DNA of 64,000 nt from Clostridia bacterium (GCA_017502875.1 JAFVUF010000016.1:1-64000), one strand, 5' to 3'; positions 32,859 through 42,691 are shown, numbered from the stretch's first letter. Program-made: numbers and translations. Notes: generated from the sequence alone by a model not told the origin.

Positions 32859-34928
32859 ATGAACAAAAAGAACACAAAACGCTTAATTTTCTACGCGGTG
32901 GTCGCTGTATTCGTCGTTATTCTCGCGTATATGACGCTTATGCCCCTGACCGCTAACAATTACGACAGTCTTGATCAGCTTATATCGGATATAAAGGCTG
33001 AGAGGGTAGTTGAATTCTCAATAAACGATAACGGGAAATGTACCGTTAAGCTTAAAGACGAGCTTAACCCCTCGACCGGTGAGGTAATCAAGGGTGAAAG
33101 CAAGATTTATGAGTTTACCAGCCTTGGATACAGCTTCTTTACCGAGCATTACGGAGAGCTTCTTAAGGAGCAATTCGATAAGGGTACTATAACCCTGCTT
33201 GAGTTCGACCCTCCGTCCAGCGCTTCCACGTGGCTGTCATATATTCCGTATCTCCTTCTCGGTGCGCTTATTATCTTCACGATAATCGCGTTTATGCGTA
33301 CCTCTGGCAAGGGCGGAGCGCTTAATAATTTCGGTAAGGCAAGGACTAAGGTCGGATCAGACGAAAAGAAAAAGGTGCTGTTTCGCGACGTCGCGGGAGC
33401 AGACGAGGAAAAAGAGGAGCTTAAAGAGGTCGTTGACTTCCTTCGTGATCCCGGAAAGTATACCAAGCTTGGCGCAAAGATTCCGCACGGAGTTCTGCTC
33501 GTAGGCCCTCCCGGTACAGGTAAGACGCTTCTTGCCAAGGCGGTAGCGGGTGAGGCGGGAGTTCCGTTCTTCTCGATTTCCGGCTCGGATTTCGTTGAAA
33601 TGTACGTCGGTGTCGGCGCCTCAAGAGTAAGAGACCTTTTTGATAACGCTAAGAAATACCCCGCTTCAATAGTATTTATAGATGAAATCGACGCGGTAGG
33701 ACGCCACAGAGGCGCGGGCCTCGGCGGTGGCCACGATGAAAGAGAGCAAACGTTAAACCAGCTCCTCGTTGAGATGGACGGCTTCGGCTCGGGCAACGCG
33801 GTAATAGTTATCGCCGCTACCAACCGACCCGACATTCTTGACCCGGCGCTTCTCCGTCCGGGACGCTTTGACCGTCAGATAACAGTCGGTTATCCCGATA
33901 TCAAGGGCAGACTTGAAATACTCAAAATTCACGCGCAGGGCAAACCGTTTGAAAACGAGGTCTCGCTTGAAAAGGTTGCCAAGACCACCGTTGGCTTTAC
34001 GGGCGCAGACCTTGCTAACCTCTTGAACGAGGCGGCGTTGCTCGCGGCAAGAAGAAATAAGCACCTTATCGGAGAGCAGGAGCTTGAGGACGCCTCCATC
34101 AAGGTTATGGTAGGTACGGAAAAGCGCTCCAGAGTAGTAAAGGATAAGGAAAAGAAGCTTACGGCTTACCACGAGGCAGGTCATGCGATCCTTACAAAGC
34201 TGCTCCAGCCCGATAATCAGGTACACCAGATTTCCGTTATTCCTACGGGTAGCGCGGGCGGATATACCATTCACCGTCCGAACGAGGACCGTTCCTACAA
34301 TTCCAAAAACGAGATGAAGAACGATATAGTTGTTCTTCTCGGCGGACGTATGGCGGAGAAGCTTGTGCTTGAGGATATTTCGACGGGCGCTTCAAATGAC
34401 ATTCAGAGGGCAACCTCTATCGCCAGAAGCATGGTAACACGTTATGGCTTCAGTGATATTCTCGGTCCTGTGGTTTACGGAAGTGAGCACGGAAGCGACG
34501 AGGTATTCCTCGGACGCGACTTCAATAACCAGAAGAATTACTCCGATGCGACAGCTTCGATAATTGACCAGGAGATTAAGCGTATCGTATGCGAAGCGTA
34601 CGAGCTTGCCGAAAAGCTTCTCACCGAGAATATGGATAAGCTTCACTTTATTGCCGAGTATCTCTTCAAGAACGAGATAATGGACGAATATCAGTTCGAG
34701 GCTGTAATGAGTGGGGAAGCTACCACGGTTGCGCAGCTTGAGGAGCTTTCCGAGAGCAGAAAGCAGAGAAGCAAGGAAGAAAACGAGGCTAAGGCAAAGA
34801 GAGACGAGGCAGAACGCATAAGACGCGAGGAGGAGGAGCGTAGGCTCCGCAATCTCGTTGGCGGAAACCAGAGTCAGCTTTACCGCACCCCCGGAGACGA
34901 CCCGAATAATCGAGGCGGACAACAATAA
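32859..34928 (+). CDS. ftsH: ATP-dependent zinc metalloprotease FtsH
   Basis: A membrane-bound AAA+ protease for misfolded membrane proteins and regulatory targets. Two helices (about 8-30 and 124-146) flank an extracytoplasmic domain. Walker A GPPGTGKT is at 216-223, the Walker B IVFIDEID near 271-278, the second region of homology [20 protein letters not shown] near 321-340 and the zinc site HEAGH at 438-442. The C-terminal 80 residues are charged ([27 protein letters not shown]) and end in a Gly/Asn/Gln-rich tail. The length of 689 residues is on the long side of normal. It ends at a bidirectional terminator. Confidence 0.98.
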   Translation: MNKKNTKRLIFYAVVAVFVVILAYMTLMPLTANNYDSLDQLISDIKAERVVEFSINDNGKCTVKLKDELNPSTGEVIKGESKIYEFTSLGYSFFTEHYGELLKEQFDKGTITLLEFDPPSSASTWLSYIPYLLLGALIIFTIIAFMRTSGKGGALNNFGKARTKVGSDEKKKVLFRDVAGADEEKEELKEVVDFLRDPGKYTKLGAKIPHGVLLVGPPGTGKTLLAKAVAGEAGVPFFSISGSDFVEMYVGVGASRVRDLFDNAKKYPASIVFIDEIDAVGRHRGAGLGGGHDEREQTLNQLLVEMDGFGSGNAVIVIAATNRPDILDPALLRPGRFDRQITVGYPDIKGRLEILKIHAQGKPFENEVSLEKVAKTTVGFTGADLANLLNEAALLAARRNKHLIGEQELEDASIKVMVGTEKRSRVVKDKEKKLTAYHEAGHAILTKLLQPDNQVHQISVIPTGSAGGYTIHRPNEDRSYNSKNEMKNDIVVLLGGRMAEKLVLEDISTGASNDIQRATSIARSMVTRYGFSDILGPVVYGSEHGSDEVFLGRDFNNQKNYSDATASIIDQEIKRIVCEAYELAEKLLTENMDKLHFIAEYLFKNEIMDEYQFEAVMSGEATTVAQLEELSESRKQRSKEENEAKAKRDEAERIRREEEERRLRNLVGGNQSQLYRTPGDDPNNRGGQQ

Positions 34929-34933
34929 ATCAA

Positions 34934-34968
34934 ATAACGGGCTGTTGAAACACAGCCCGTTATTTTTA
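34934..34968. terminator. Bidirectional terminator between ftsH and mgtE
   Basis: ATAACGGGCTGT and ACAGCCCGTTAT pair around TGAAAC, followed by TTTTTATA. It covers the convergent stops of ftsH and mgtE. Confidence 0.88.
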
Positions 34969-36366
34969 TAAAATATTGAGTATAAACGCCCACGAAAGTC
35001 CATAGTAGGTTATTACCGCGACAAGGTCGTTTACAGTTGTTATCAGCGGACCCGATGCGACGGCAGGGTCAATTCCGACTCGGTACAGAGTTATCGGTAT
35101 CGACGCGCCCGTTAGCCCTGATATAGTCATAGCGAAGCACATAGCCGTTCCGACACAGGCGGCTACCGACAGCGCAAAGGCGAGAAGATTTCCAGAAATC
35201 AAAAGATAACCGCTTACGATAACAAACGAGACGATACCTAACGCGGCTCCGTTAAGAAGCGCTATACGCGTTTCACGCGCTATGATTAACAGCTGCTTTT
35301 TCCAGCTTAGCTCCTCGTCTGAGCCGAGCTGACGAACCGTTACTGCAAGAGACTGCGTTCCGACGTTTCCCGCCATTCCGAGAATAAGCGATTGGAAGGA
35401 AACGATAAGCGGCAGAGCGTCAACGACACTCTCGAATAACCCGACCACCGCCGAAACCGCAAGGCCCATGAAAAGCAGAGCGATAAGCCACGGAATTCTC
35501 TTTTTCATACTCGCAAGGAGGGATTCGTCGCCCTCCTCCTCAGAAACAAGAGCCGCAAGCTTTGCGTAATCGTCGCCAAGCTCCTCGTCGACCATCTCTA
35601 CAATGTCCATAGTGGTTATTACGCCTAAAATCCGTCCGTCAACGTGAGAAAGCACAGGTATAAGCTCCTCGGAATATCCTCTAAGGCGTTCAATATTATC
35701 GGATATAATATCCTTGTCGAATACGTACGGGAACGTCGTGCAGATAAGCCTTTCAAGCTCGTCTCCGCTTCTCGCTACTATCAGCTCCTTCAGGTCTATG
35801 GCTCCGTAAAACGCTCCGTTTTCGTTTGTAACGAAAAGCGTGTATATATTATCGTTCTGAGCTGCCTCCGAAACAAGCTCCTTCATCGCGGCTTTGATTG
35901 AAAAATCCTTCCGTATAGCGATAAAGTTAGTGCTCATTCTGCTTCCGAATTCATCATCATCGTAGGAATCAATAAGCTCGATATCCTCTTTTATCTCGCT
36001 AACATCTATACGGTCAAGAACTGCCGTTCTCGTTTCATCGTCGAGGGTATCGAGCGCGTCAAGCGCTTCGCTCGCGTCCATCTGCTCGATGATATCCGCG
36101 GCGGCTTCCAGATCAAGTTCTGAAAGGTAATCTCCGGCGTCGTCAAGATAAGAAACGATAGCGGACATTGCCTCGTTGCCTAAGGAGCGAAGCAATCTGT
36201 TACGTTCCTCTGAGGTAAGCTCTGAAAGAACTCCGGCGATGTCGTTGTCGTGGTATTTTTCGAGCTGCTCTTTAAGCTGCCCGTCAGTATAATCTCCCTT
36301 TATTATCGCGAGTATAGATGAGCTGTGGTGTCTTTCCTCAGATTCGGAAAAAAGCTTGCTTTCCAT
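34966..36366 (-). CDS. mgtE: Magnesium transporter MgtE
   Basis: A Mg2+ channel gated by cytoplasmic Mg2+. It has the N-domain (about 20-130), tandem CBS domains (about 140-265) and five membrane helices (about 290-466). The family pore signatures GMAGNVGTQSLAVTVRQL and TISGLTGASIPITLYRVGIDPAVASGPLITTVNDLVAVITYY are intact. At 466 residues it is full length. A very strong AAAGGAGG ribosome binding site eight bases before the start is locked in a 13-bp hairpin (described separately), which suggests post-transcriptional control. The known M-box Mg2+ riboswitch that often precedes mgtE is not recognisable here. Confidence 0.96.
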   Translation of the reverse strand: MESKLFSESEERHHSSSILAIIKGDYTDGQLKEQLEKYHDNDIAGVLSELTSEERNRLLRSLGNEAMSAIVSYLDDAGDYLSELDLEAAADIIEQMDASEALDALDTLDDETRTAVLDRIDVSEIKEDIELIDSYDDDEFGSRMSTNFIAIRKDFSIKAAMKELVSEAAQNDNIYTLFVTNENGAFYGAIDLKELIVARSGDELERLICTTFPYVFDKDIISDNIERLRGYSEELIPVLSHVDGRILGVITTMDIVEMVDEELGDDYAKLAALVSEEEGDESLLASMKKRIPWLIALLFMGLAVSAVVGLFESVVDALPLIVSFQSLILGMAGNVGTQSLAVTVRQLGSDEELSWKKQLLIIARETRIALLNGAALGIVSFVIVSGYLLISGNLLAFALSVAACVGTAMCFAMTISGLTGASIPITLYRVGIDPAVASGPLITTVNDLVAVITYYGLSWAFILNIL

Positions 36367-36370
36367 AAGA

Positions 36371-36439
36371 AAATCCTCCTTTCAGGAAGGAAAGGAGGAT
36401 TTCACGGCTTTTACTGCCGTTTTGTGAAAACGCCTTTCC
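36371..36439 (-). promoter_or_regulatory. mgtE leader: hairpin burying the ribosome binding site, with a competing helix
   Basis: In plus coordinates 36371-36383 and 36390-36402 are perfect 13-base complements around a six-base loop. In the mgtE mRNA this hairpin contains the entire AAAGGAGG site, four bases before the ATG. A second short hairpin pairs 36404-36408 with 36416-36420. Seven bases at 36433-36439 (GGAAAGG in the mRNA) can instead pair with CCTTTCC at 36389-36395, inside the upstream arm of the blocking hairpin. The two main helices exclude each other, the layout of a translational switch. There is no U-run after the stem, so it is not an ordinary terminator. Confidence 0.7.
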
Positions 36440-36560
36440 GATATATAAATAGTTTGACGTTTCTTAAATGAATAAATACATATGTAGTGTACCATATTTT
36501 ACGGCATAAGTCAATGGGTAGGATATATTTGTTAAGAATTGTATCCGTGAGTGAATGAAA

Positions 36561-36592
36561 AAAGGAGCCGTAGTAATAACAGCTCCTTTCAT
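36561..36592 (-). terminator. Terminator of the MsmK/UgpC-type ATPase gene
   Basis: On the minus strand AAAGGAGC and GCTCCTTT pair around TGTTATTACTACG-type loop bases, followed by TTTTCATTC. Confidence 0.8.
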
Positions 36593-36611
36593 TTTTAGTA
36601 ACATTACTGTA

Positions 36612-37739
36612 TTAGTGAACTATGCAGCGCTCGGTATCCTTATCGAATACGTGAACTCTTTCAAGCTCAACAGCAATTTTAACGGTATCGCCTGCTCTGA
36701 CCTGCGAACGGGGAGAAACACGGGCGATAAGGTTCTGGTCCTCGTCCTCAAGACCGGTGGTAACGAGGTAGAGGTAAATCTCAGCACCCATAAGCTCGGT
36801 AACCTCAACGTTAGCGCTGATAACAGCCTCAGGCATAGCCTCGAGGTAACGCTCCTCATCGTGCAGACACTCAGGACGTACGCCAAGGATAACCTCCTTG
36901 CCTATGTAGTCCTTGAGCGCGGGGTTCTCAGCCTTCTCCTTGGGAAGCTTGAGGGAGTTCTGACCGAAGGTGAAGTAGAGGTCATCGCCCTTCTTATCAA
37001 GCATAGCCTTGATGAAGTTCATCTGAGGAGTTCCGATGAAGCCCGCGACGAATACGTTTACAGGGAGATCGTAGAGGTTCTGAGGAGTTGCGACCTGCTG
37101 GATAAGACCGTCCTTCATAACGACGATACGGGTAGCCATGGTCATAGCCTCGACCTGGTCGTGGGTAACATATACAAAGGTGGTACCGAGCTTCTGGTGA
37201 ATCTTGGTAAGCTCAGTTCTCATCTGCGCACGGAGCTTAGCGTCAAGGTTGGAAAGAGGCTCGTCGAGAAGGAAGACCTTAGGCTCACGAACGATAGCGC
37301 GTCCGAGCGCAACACGCTGCTTCTGTCCTCCGGAAAGAGCCTTGGGGCGTCTCTCGAGAAGGTGGGTGATGTCGAGGATACGCGCAGCCTCCTCAACGCG
37401 CTTCTTTATCTCCTCCTTGGGAGTCTTACGAAGCTTAAGTCCGAATGCCATGTTATCGAAAACAGTCATATGAGGATAAAGAGCGTAGTTCTGGAAAACC
37501 ATCGCGATATCTCTGTCCTTAGGCGCGATGTCGTTAACGAGGGTATCTCCGATGTGAAGCTCGCCTTCGGTGATCTCCTCAAGTCCAGCGATCATACGGA
37601 GAGTAGTGGATTTACCGCATCCGGAAGGACCAACGAGAATGATGAATTCTTTGTCTTTTACTTCAAGGCAGAAGTCCGAAACCGCGGTAACTCCGCCGGG
37701 ATACTTCTTATAGATGTGCTTAAAAGAAAGACTTGCCAT
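36612..37739 (-). CDS. ABC transporter ATP-binding protein, MsmK/UgpC/MalK type
   Basis: An ATPase of carbohydrate importers. Walker [10 protein letters not shown] is at 37-45, followed by the Q-loop [13 protein letters not shown], the signature [16 protein letters not shown], Walker [13 protein letters not shown] and the switch histidine in YVTHDQ. The C-terminal 130 residues form the TOBE regulatory domain typical of MalK ([10 protein letters not shown]...). No permease or binding-protein genes are near; in Firmicutes one such ATPase often powers several sugar importers, which probably holds here. CAGGAGG lies 7-8 bases upstream of the ATG. The codon choice is strongly biased toward a restricted set, which suggests high expression and explains the long open antisense frame. 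Confidence 0.95.
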   Translation of the reverse strand: MASLSFKHIYKKYPGGVTAVSDFCLEVKDKEFIILVGPSGCGKSTTLRMIAGLEEITEGELHIGDTLVNDIAPKDRDIAMVFQNYALYPHMTVFDNMAFGLKLRKTPKEEIKKRVEEAARILDITHLLERRPKALSGGQKQRVALGRAIVREPKVFLLDEPLSNLDAKLRAQMRTELTKIHQKLGTTFVYVTHDQVEAMTMATRIVVMKDGLIQQVATPQNLYDLPVNVFVAGFIGTPQMNFIKAMLDKKGDDLYFTFGQNSLKLPKEKAENPALKDYIGKEVILGVRPECLHDEERYLEAMPEAVISANVEVTELMGAEIYLYLVTTGLEDEDQNLIARVSPRSQVRAGDTVKIAVELERVHVFDKDTERCIVH

Positions 37740-37973
37740 TTTGAAAAACCTCCTGAGTTAAGAGCGACGATCAAATTCCACGACATTAAGTTATGAGTGA
37801 GCTTTAATCATGCATATTTTTACTTGTTACTATTATAACAAATTTTATTTTAAAAATAAAGTGGTTATTTACCCAAAGTTTAATTTTTTAAATTGTGTAC
37901 TATGCACAATAATCAACAAAAAACGTTTTGTGTGTGGCTGTATATACAAATTCGTTTCTAATATATTAGAACC

Positions 37974-40175
37974 TTAGTCTTTGAACTTCATCGTAAGACC
38001 GATACGTTTTTTGTTTATATCGACGGACAGAACCTTGACCTTTACGATATCTCCTACTGTAAGAACCTCGTTTGGGTGCTTTATGAACTTATTGCTTATC
38101 TGGGAAACGTGTACGAGACCGTCCTGATGGACACCGATATCAACGAAAGCGCCGAAGTCAATAACGTTACGTACAGTACCCGTAAGCACCATATCGGGCT
38201 TTAAGTCCTCAATATCGAGAACGTCGTCGCGCAGCACAGGCGCGGCGAGAGCGTCTCGGATATCTCTGCCGGGCTTTTCAAGCTCGTCGATTATATCGTA
38301 CATGGTAGGCTCGCCTATACCTATCTCCTCGCATACCTTCTTTGCGCCGTAATCCTTTATCTGCTTGCGAAGCTCCATCAGCTTACCCGTTCCGATATCG
38401 TCCTTGCCGTAGCCGAACTTATCGAGAAGCGCCTTAGCCGCCGCGTAGGATTCGGGGTGAACGCCCGTGTTATCGAGAATTTCCTTGCCGTCGGGAATAC
38501 GCAGGAAGCCCGCGCACTGCTCAAACGCCTTGTCTCCTATACCCTTGACCTTCTTAATCTGGCTTCTGGACTTAAATTCGCCGTTTTCCTCACGGTATGC
38601 AACTATGTTCTTGGCGCTCTTTGAGTTGATGCCCGAAACGTAGGAGAGCAGGGAATAGGACGCCGTATTGACATCTACGCCGACGGAGTTAACGCAGTCC
38701 TCAACGACTCCGGTAAGCGCCTCGTCAAGACGGGCAGGCTTCATATCGTGCTGATAAAGACCTACGCCGATAGCCTTAGGCTCTATCTTGACCAGCTCTG
38801 CCAGAGGGTCCTGGAGACGTCTGGCGATAGATACCGCGCTTCTCTGGGTAACGTCGAAGTCGGGGAATTCCTCCGCGCCGAGCTTTGAAGCTGAGTAAAC
38901 GGAAGCGCCCGCCTCGCTTACTATATTGTATTTTGCGCCCGTATCGGTTTCCTTTAAGACCTCAACTATGAACTGCTCGCTCTCTCTTGAAGCGGTGCCG
39001 TTACCGATAGCGATTATCTCAACGCCGTACTTTGCCAGAAGCTTTTTAACTATGACCTTAGCCTCGGCGTATTTACGCTCGGCGTAGCCGCTTCCGTCGC
39101 TTTCCCCCTTTTTGTCGCCCTTGAGCGTGGGGTATATAACCGCCGTGTCAAGCACCTTTCCGGTGGCGTCAACTACGGCGAGCTTGCAGCCTGTACGGAA
39201 GCCGGGGTCAAGACCCAGCGCTATCTTGCCCTTTACGGGCGGCTGGAGAAGCAGGGGCTTTAAGTTCTTTGAGAACATCTTGATAGCGCCTTCGCTTGCG
39301 TCGTCGAAGAGCTGAGCTCTTATCTCTCTTTCAATTGAGGGAGCGATAAGTCTTTCGTAGCTGTCCACGGTTGCGGCTGAAACGTACTTATAAGCGGGGC
39401 TCTTGTGCGAGGTGATTATCTCTCCGAAAAGGTAATTTAGAACAAGGTCCTCGGAGATTTCGAGGTTTACCTTGAGGAAGTCCTCCTTTTCGCCGCGGTT
39501 TATAGCGAGAACTCTGTGTCCGGGAAGCGTTTTCACCTTTTCGGCAAAGTCGTAATAGGTACTGTAAGTGGAGTCCTCGTCCTTAGCCTGCTTTGAGGTA
39601 AGAACGCCGTACTCAAAGGTTATCGCTCTTATTTCTTTTCTGAAGTCGGCGTTATCGGAGATGTCCTCGGCTATGATGTCCTTGGCGCCGTTAAGGGCGT
39701 CCTCGGCTGTCGCTACCTCCTTGCCCTCCGTGTCGCTTATATATTTTTCCGCCTCCTCCTCAATTGAAGGCTCGTAAGAGGCTCTTTGCTCCATAATGAG
39801 CGCGGCAAGCGGTTCAAGTCCCTTTTCTCTCGCGACAGAGGCTCTGGTCTTTCTGTGGGGCTTGAAGGGGCGGTAAATATCCTCAAGCTCGGTGAGAATA
39901 GCGGCGTTGTCAATAGCCGCGCTTATCTCGTCGGTGAGCTTACCCTGCTCGGCGATTGCGTTGCGAACCTCCTCGCGACGCTTGTCGAGGCTGCGCAGAT
40001 ACGCGAGACGGTCATTGAGGTCGCGCAGAACCGTATCGTCGAGCGAGCCCGTTACTTCCTTACGGTAACGCGCGATAAAGGGAATGGTGTTTCCCTCGTC
40101 GATAAGCCCGACGGTCTTTTCGACCTGGTCGTATTTTAGCTTGAATTCTTCTGTGAGCTTTGCAATAATGTCCAT
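37974..40175 (-). CDS. tex: Tex-family S1 RNA-binding protein
   Basis: A conserved nucleic-acid-binding protein related to eukaryotic Spt6, tied to transcription and RNA turnover. The N-terminal helical part begins IIAKLTEEFKLKYDQVEKTVGLIDEGNTIPFIARYRKE. The YqgF-like domain has GLDPGFRTGCKLAVVD and AIGNGTASRESE; helix-hairpin-helix repeats follow (VSGINSKSAKNIVAYREENG, and VKGIGDKAFEQCAGFLRI). The last 75 residues are an S1 domain (LTGTVRNVIDFGAFVDIGVHQDGLVH). It has 733 residues, normal. It is downstream of the pseudouridine synthase by 22 bases, probably cotranscribed. A 16-base palindrome (37,956-37,971) lies just past its stop. Confidence 0.96.
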   Translation of the reverse strand: MDIIAKLTEEFKLKYDQVEKTVGLIDEGNTIPFIARYRKEVTGSLDDTVLRDLNDRLAYLRSLDKRREEVRNAIAEQGKLTDEISAAIDNAAILTELEDIYRPFKPHRKTRASVAREKGLEPLAALIMEQRASYEPSIEEEAEKYISDTEGKEVATAEDALNGAKDIIAEDISDNADFRKEIRAITFEYGVLTSKQAKDEDSTYSTYYDFAEKVKTLPGHRVLAINRGEKEDFLKVNLEISEDLVLNYLFGEIITSHKSPAYKYVSAATVDSYERLIAPSIEREIRAQLFDDASEGAIKMFSKNLKPLLLQPPVKGKIALGLDPGFRTGCKLAVVDATGKVLDTAVIYPTLKGDKKGESDGSGYAERKYAEAKVIVKKLLAKYGVEIIAIGNGTASRESEQFIVEVLKETDTGAKYNIVSEAGASVYSASKLGAEEFPDFDVTQRSAVSIARRLQDPLAELVKIEPKAIGVGLYQHDMKPARLDEALTGVVEDCVNSVGVDVNTASYSLLSYVSGINSKSAKNIVAYREENGEFKSRSQIKKVKGIGDKAFEQCAGFLRIPDGKEILDNTGVHPESYAAAKALLDKFGYGKDDIGTGKLMELRKQIKDYGAKKVCEEIGIGEPTMYDIIDELEKPGRDIRDALAAPVLRDDVLDIEDLKPDMVLTGTVRNVIDFGAFVDIGVHQDGLVHVSQISNKFIKHPNEVLTVGDIVKVKVLSVDINKKRIGLTMKFKD

Positions 40176-40197
40176 ATATGTTAACTTCCTTTCGTAA

Positions 40198-40896
40198 TTA
40201 CTCCGCGTTATTTCTGAGAGTGTGCTCCTCGCTTTCGGTTAGGTAGCGCCACTGACCTCTGTCAAGAGAAGGGTCGAGAGTAACACCGCCAAACGAAAGA
40301 CGTTCAAGGAACGTTACCTCGCTTCCCGCGTACTCAAACATACGCTTTATCTGGTGATACTTGCCCTCGGTAAGCGTTATCTGCCCTTCGGTCTCGCTTT
40401 GCATTGAGATAACGGCGGGCTTTGTCAGCTTGCCGTCCATCATAATACCGTTTTCGATATTCTTGCTTTTATCGTACGGTCTTGCGAGCTTGAAGCGGTA
40501 GAGCTTTTCAGCGTGCTTTTTAGGGGAAAGCAGCTTGTGGGAAAGCTCTCCGTCGTTTGTCAGCATAATGAGACCTACCGTATCCTTGTCCAGCCGTCCG
40601 CACGGAAAAAGTCCCATGGTGTTAAGCGGTGGCGGAAGAAGGTCGATTACGGTTTTTGCTTTTTTGTCAGTCGAGGCGCTTAAAATCCCGCTTGGCTTAT
40701 TCATCATTATCCATATAAACCGCTTATAAACTACCGTCCGTCCGCAATACGTTACCGTATCGGCGTTTTCGTCTATGTGAAAAGAGCAGTCGTAGGCTAC
40801 CTTTCCGTTTACCGTTATCCTGCCCTGCTTTGCCGCCTTAGCGGCTTCGGAGCGAGTAGCGGTTTTGGTTACTGACAGAAATTTGTCAAGTCTCAA
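40198..40896 (-). CDS. RsuA/RluB-family pseudouridine synthase
   Basis: An rRNA pseudouridine synthase with an N-terminal S4 RNA-binding domain (MRLDKFLSVTKTATRSEAAKAAKQGRI, residues 1-60) and the catalytic domain whose RLDKDTVGLIMLTNDGELSHKL motif contains the nucleophilic aspartate. The C-terminus has the ITLTEGKYHQIKRMF motif. At 232 residues it is close to RsuA (16S U516) and RluF-type enzymes; the exact rRNA site cannot be assigned by eye. A GGAG ribosome binding site precedes the start. tex follows after 22 bases. Confidence 0.92.
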   Translation of the reverse strand: MRLDKFLSVTKTATRSEAAKAAKQGRITVNGKVAYDCSFHIDENADTVTYCGRTVVYKRFIWIMMNKPSGILSASTDKKAKTVIDLLPPPLNTMGLFPCGRLDKDTVGLIMLTNDGELSHKLLSPKKHAEKLYRFKLARPYDKSKNIENGIMMDGKLTKPAVISMQSETEGQITLTEGKYHQIKRMFEYAGSEVTFLERLSFGGVTLDPSLDRGQWRYLTESEEHTLRNNAE

Positions 40897-40992
40897 GGTC
40901 GGAGACTCCTTTCATATTTGCATACCAGAGTATTTTACCACAAAAATCTCATTATGTAAATAGTTTTAACATAAAAGTTACTAAATAAAATA

Positions 40993-41028
40993 AAAGAACC
41001 GAATCGCTCGGCGGCGACTCGGTTCTTT
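40993..41028 (-). terminator. Terminator of the TatD-linked radical SAM gene
   Basis: AAAGAACCGA (40993-41002) pairs with TCGGTTCTTT (41019-41028), with further TCGC/GCGA pairing inside; it stands immediately after the stop on the minus strand. Confidence 0.75.
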
Positions 41029-41033
41029 GTGAG

Positions 41034-41630
41034 TTATTTTATGTATTCCCGGATTTTAAGCGGTATCCCCGCATTGTCCGCGATAGCCTGACATTTTTGT
41101 ATATCGCAGTCCGGTATAGAGCCTCGAACTACGCTAAAAACTACGCTTTTAACGTAAGCCTTGGCTTTTTTTGCGAAATCAATAAGTCCGTCAAATGCCT
41201 CTGTGTCGAAATCGGGGTGGCATACCTTTACGTAATCCTCGGCGCTCGCGGTATTAAGGCTGACCGAAACGCAGTCGATTTTTCCTGCCATCATAGGCGT
41301 TACGTCGCGCCCGTAAATTAGGCAGGCGTGCCCGTTTGTGTTAATTCTTACGCTTATTTGGCTTTTTTCCTTTACCTTTTGGCTTACCCAGAGTATATCG
41401 TCAAGTCGGATTGTGGGCTCGCCGTATCCGCAGAATACCAGCTCGGCGTATCTGCCAAGCTCTCTTTTTTCGATGTCGGCGAGTATCTCCTCTTTGGTTG
41501 GCTCTCTTTCAAGCCAAAGCTCGCCGTAGGTGCCGTCGGCGGTCTGTCTGACACAGAACTCGCATGCGTTTGTGCAGCGGTTGGTTACGTTTACGTAAAG
41601 ACCGTCTCCGACCTCGTAAGTAATTGTCAT
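41034..41630 (-). CDS. Radical SAM protein, TatD-linked type
   Basis: A short radical SAM protein. The cluster motif is CTNACEFC close to the N-terminus (YEVGDGLYVNVTNRCTNACEFCVRQ), followed by FCGYGEPTIRLDDIL for SAM binding. The open frame extends 75 codons upstream into aroF in another phase; the ATG at 41,630 is chosen since GGAG lies nine bases before it and the homologous family starts YxxGDxLY. That makes 198 residues. The sequence resembles the family usually found beside the TatD nuclease, but no tatD gene is here; instead aroF ends 29 bases upstream on the same strand. The reaction is unknown. Confidence 0.85.
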   Translation of the reverse strand: MTITYEVGDGLYVNVTNRCTNACEFCVRQTADGTYGELWLEREPTKEEILADIEKRELGRYAELVFCGYGEPTIRLDDILWVSQKVKEKSQISVRINTNGHACLIYGRDVTPMMAGKIDCVSVSLNTASAEDYVKVCHPDFDTEAFDGLIDFAKKAKAYVKSVVFSVVRGSIPDCDIQKCQAIADNAGIPLKIREYIK

Positions 41631-41659
41631 AAGCTTTTCTCCGTTCTGTTTAAAGCGGG

Positions 41660-42691
41660 TTAAATAAGGCTCGCTATCTCGTAGATAAGCCTCTCGGTCT
41701 TTTCCCAGCCAAGACAGGGGTCGGTGATAGACTTTCCGTATACGCCCTCGCCGATTTTCTGGCAGCCGTCCTCGATGTAGCTTTCTATCATAAAGCCCTT
41801 GACGAGTCGGTTGATGTCGTCGTTGTGGCGGCAGGAATGCAGTACCTCCTTGCATATTCTGGGCTGCTCCGCGAATTTCTTGCCGGAATTTGCGTGGTTG
41901 GCGTCAACGATGACAGCGGGATTTAGAAGGTCGGGGTGCTTTGCGTAGGTCTCGGCAAGACCAGCAAGGTCCTCGTAATGATAGTTGGGAAGGCTCTGTC
42001 CGTGCTTGTTAACGTAACCTCTTAGTATGGCGTGCGCGCACTCGTTACCCGTGGTGTTAACCTCCCAGCCTCTGTAAATAAAGGAATGGGGATGCTGAGC
42101 CGCCGTGATGGAATTCATCATAATGGAGATATCGCCGCCCGTCGGGTTTTTCATTCCCACGGGAACCTCTATACCGCTGGAAACAAGGCGGTGCTCCTGA
42201 TTTTCAACGGAGCGAGCGCCTACCGCTACGTAAGAAATGAGGTCGGAAAGATATCTGTAATTTGAGGGGTAGAGCATTTCGTCAGCCGTAGGAAGAGAGG
42301 TCTCGGTAAGAACTCTTGTATGAAGATTTCTTATAGACAAAACGCCGTGATATATATCGGGCTTACCCTCGGGGTCGGGCTGATGAAGCATACCCTTGTA
42401 GCCGTCGCCTGTGGTACGGGGCTTGTTGGTGTAGATTCTCGGAACGATTATGAGCTTATCCTTTACCTCGTCCTGTACTCTTTTAAGACGGTATACGTAG
42501 TCCATAACGGGCTCCTCGGCGTCCGCTGAGCAGGGACCGATGATAAGGAGCATTTTATTTGATTCACCCTTAAAAACGGCTTTGATAGCGGCGTCGTTTT
42601 CAGCCTTTGACTTTTCCGCGCTTGCGGTAATAGGGTATTTTTCCTTTGTGTCCAGAGGAATTGGAAGCTTTTTGATGAATTGCATTGACAT
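41660..42691 (-). CDS. aroF: 3-deoxy-7-phosphoheptulonate synthase (class I, AroF/G/H type)
   Basis: The entry enzyme of the shikimate pathway, joining phosphoenolpyruvate and erythrose-4-phosphate. Class I AroG-like segments are complete: LLIIGPCSADAEEPVMDYVYRL, VPRIYTNKPRTTGDGYKGML, SYVAVGARSVENQEHRLVSSG, GMKNPTGGD, and VDANHANSGKKFAEQPRI. The length of 343 residues matches the E. coli-type enzymes, whose N-terminal extension carries aromatic-amino-acid feedback control; which amino acid cannot be read. It has a strong own promoter (TTGACA, 18, TATAAT). No other aromatic genes neighbour it. Confidence 0.95.
   Translation of the reverse strand: MSMQFIKKLPIPLDTKEKYPITASAEKSKAENDAAIKAVFKGESNKMLLIIGPCSADAEEPVMDYVYRLKRVQDEVKDKLIIVPRIYTNKPRTTGDGYKGMLHQPDPEGKPDIYHGVLSIRNLHTRVLTETSLPTADEMLYPSNYRYLSDLISYVAVGARSVENQEHRLVSSGIEVPVGMKNPTGGDISIMMNSITAAQHPHSFIYRGWEVNTTGNECAHAILRGYVNKHGQSLPNYHYEDLAGLAETYAKHPDLLNPAVIVDANHANSGKKFAEQPRICKEVLHSCRHNDDINRLVKGFMIESYIEDGCQKIGEGVYGKSITDPCLGWEKTERLIYEIASLI

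Noticed and set aside
36367..36560. M-box (ykoK) Mg2+ riboswitch before mgtE
   Set aside because: The conserved M-box segments are not visible, and the leader seems too short; the hairpin there is of another kind.
36555..37796. 413-codon plus-strand open frame
   Set aside because: It is wholly antisense to the MsmK/UgpC-type ATPase gene, whose motifs are perfect; the open frame comes from biased codon use, and its translation shows no domain.
37956..37971. 16-base perfect palindrome after tex as a terminator
   Set aside because: It is AT-only in its centre and has no T-run, so function is doubtful.
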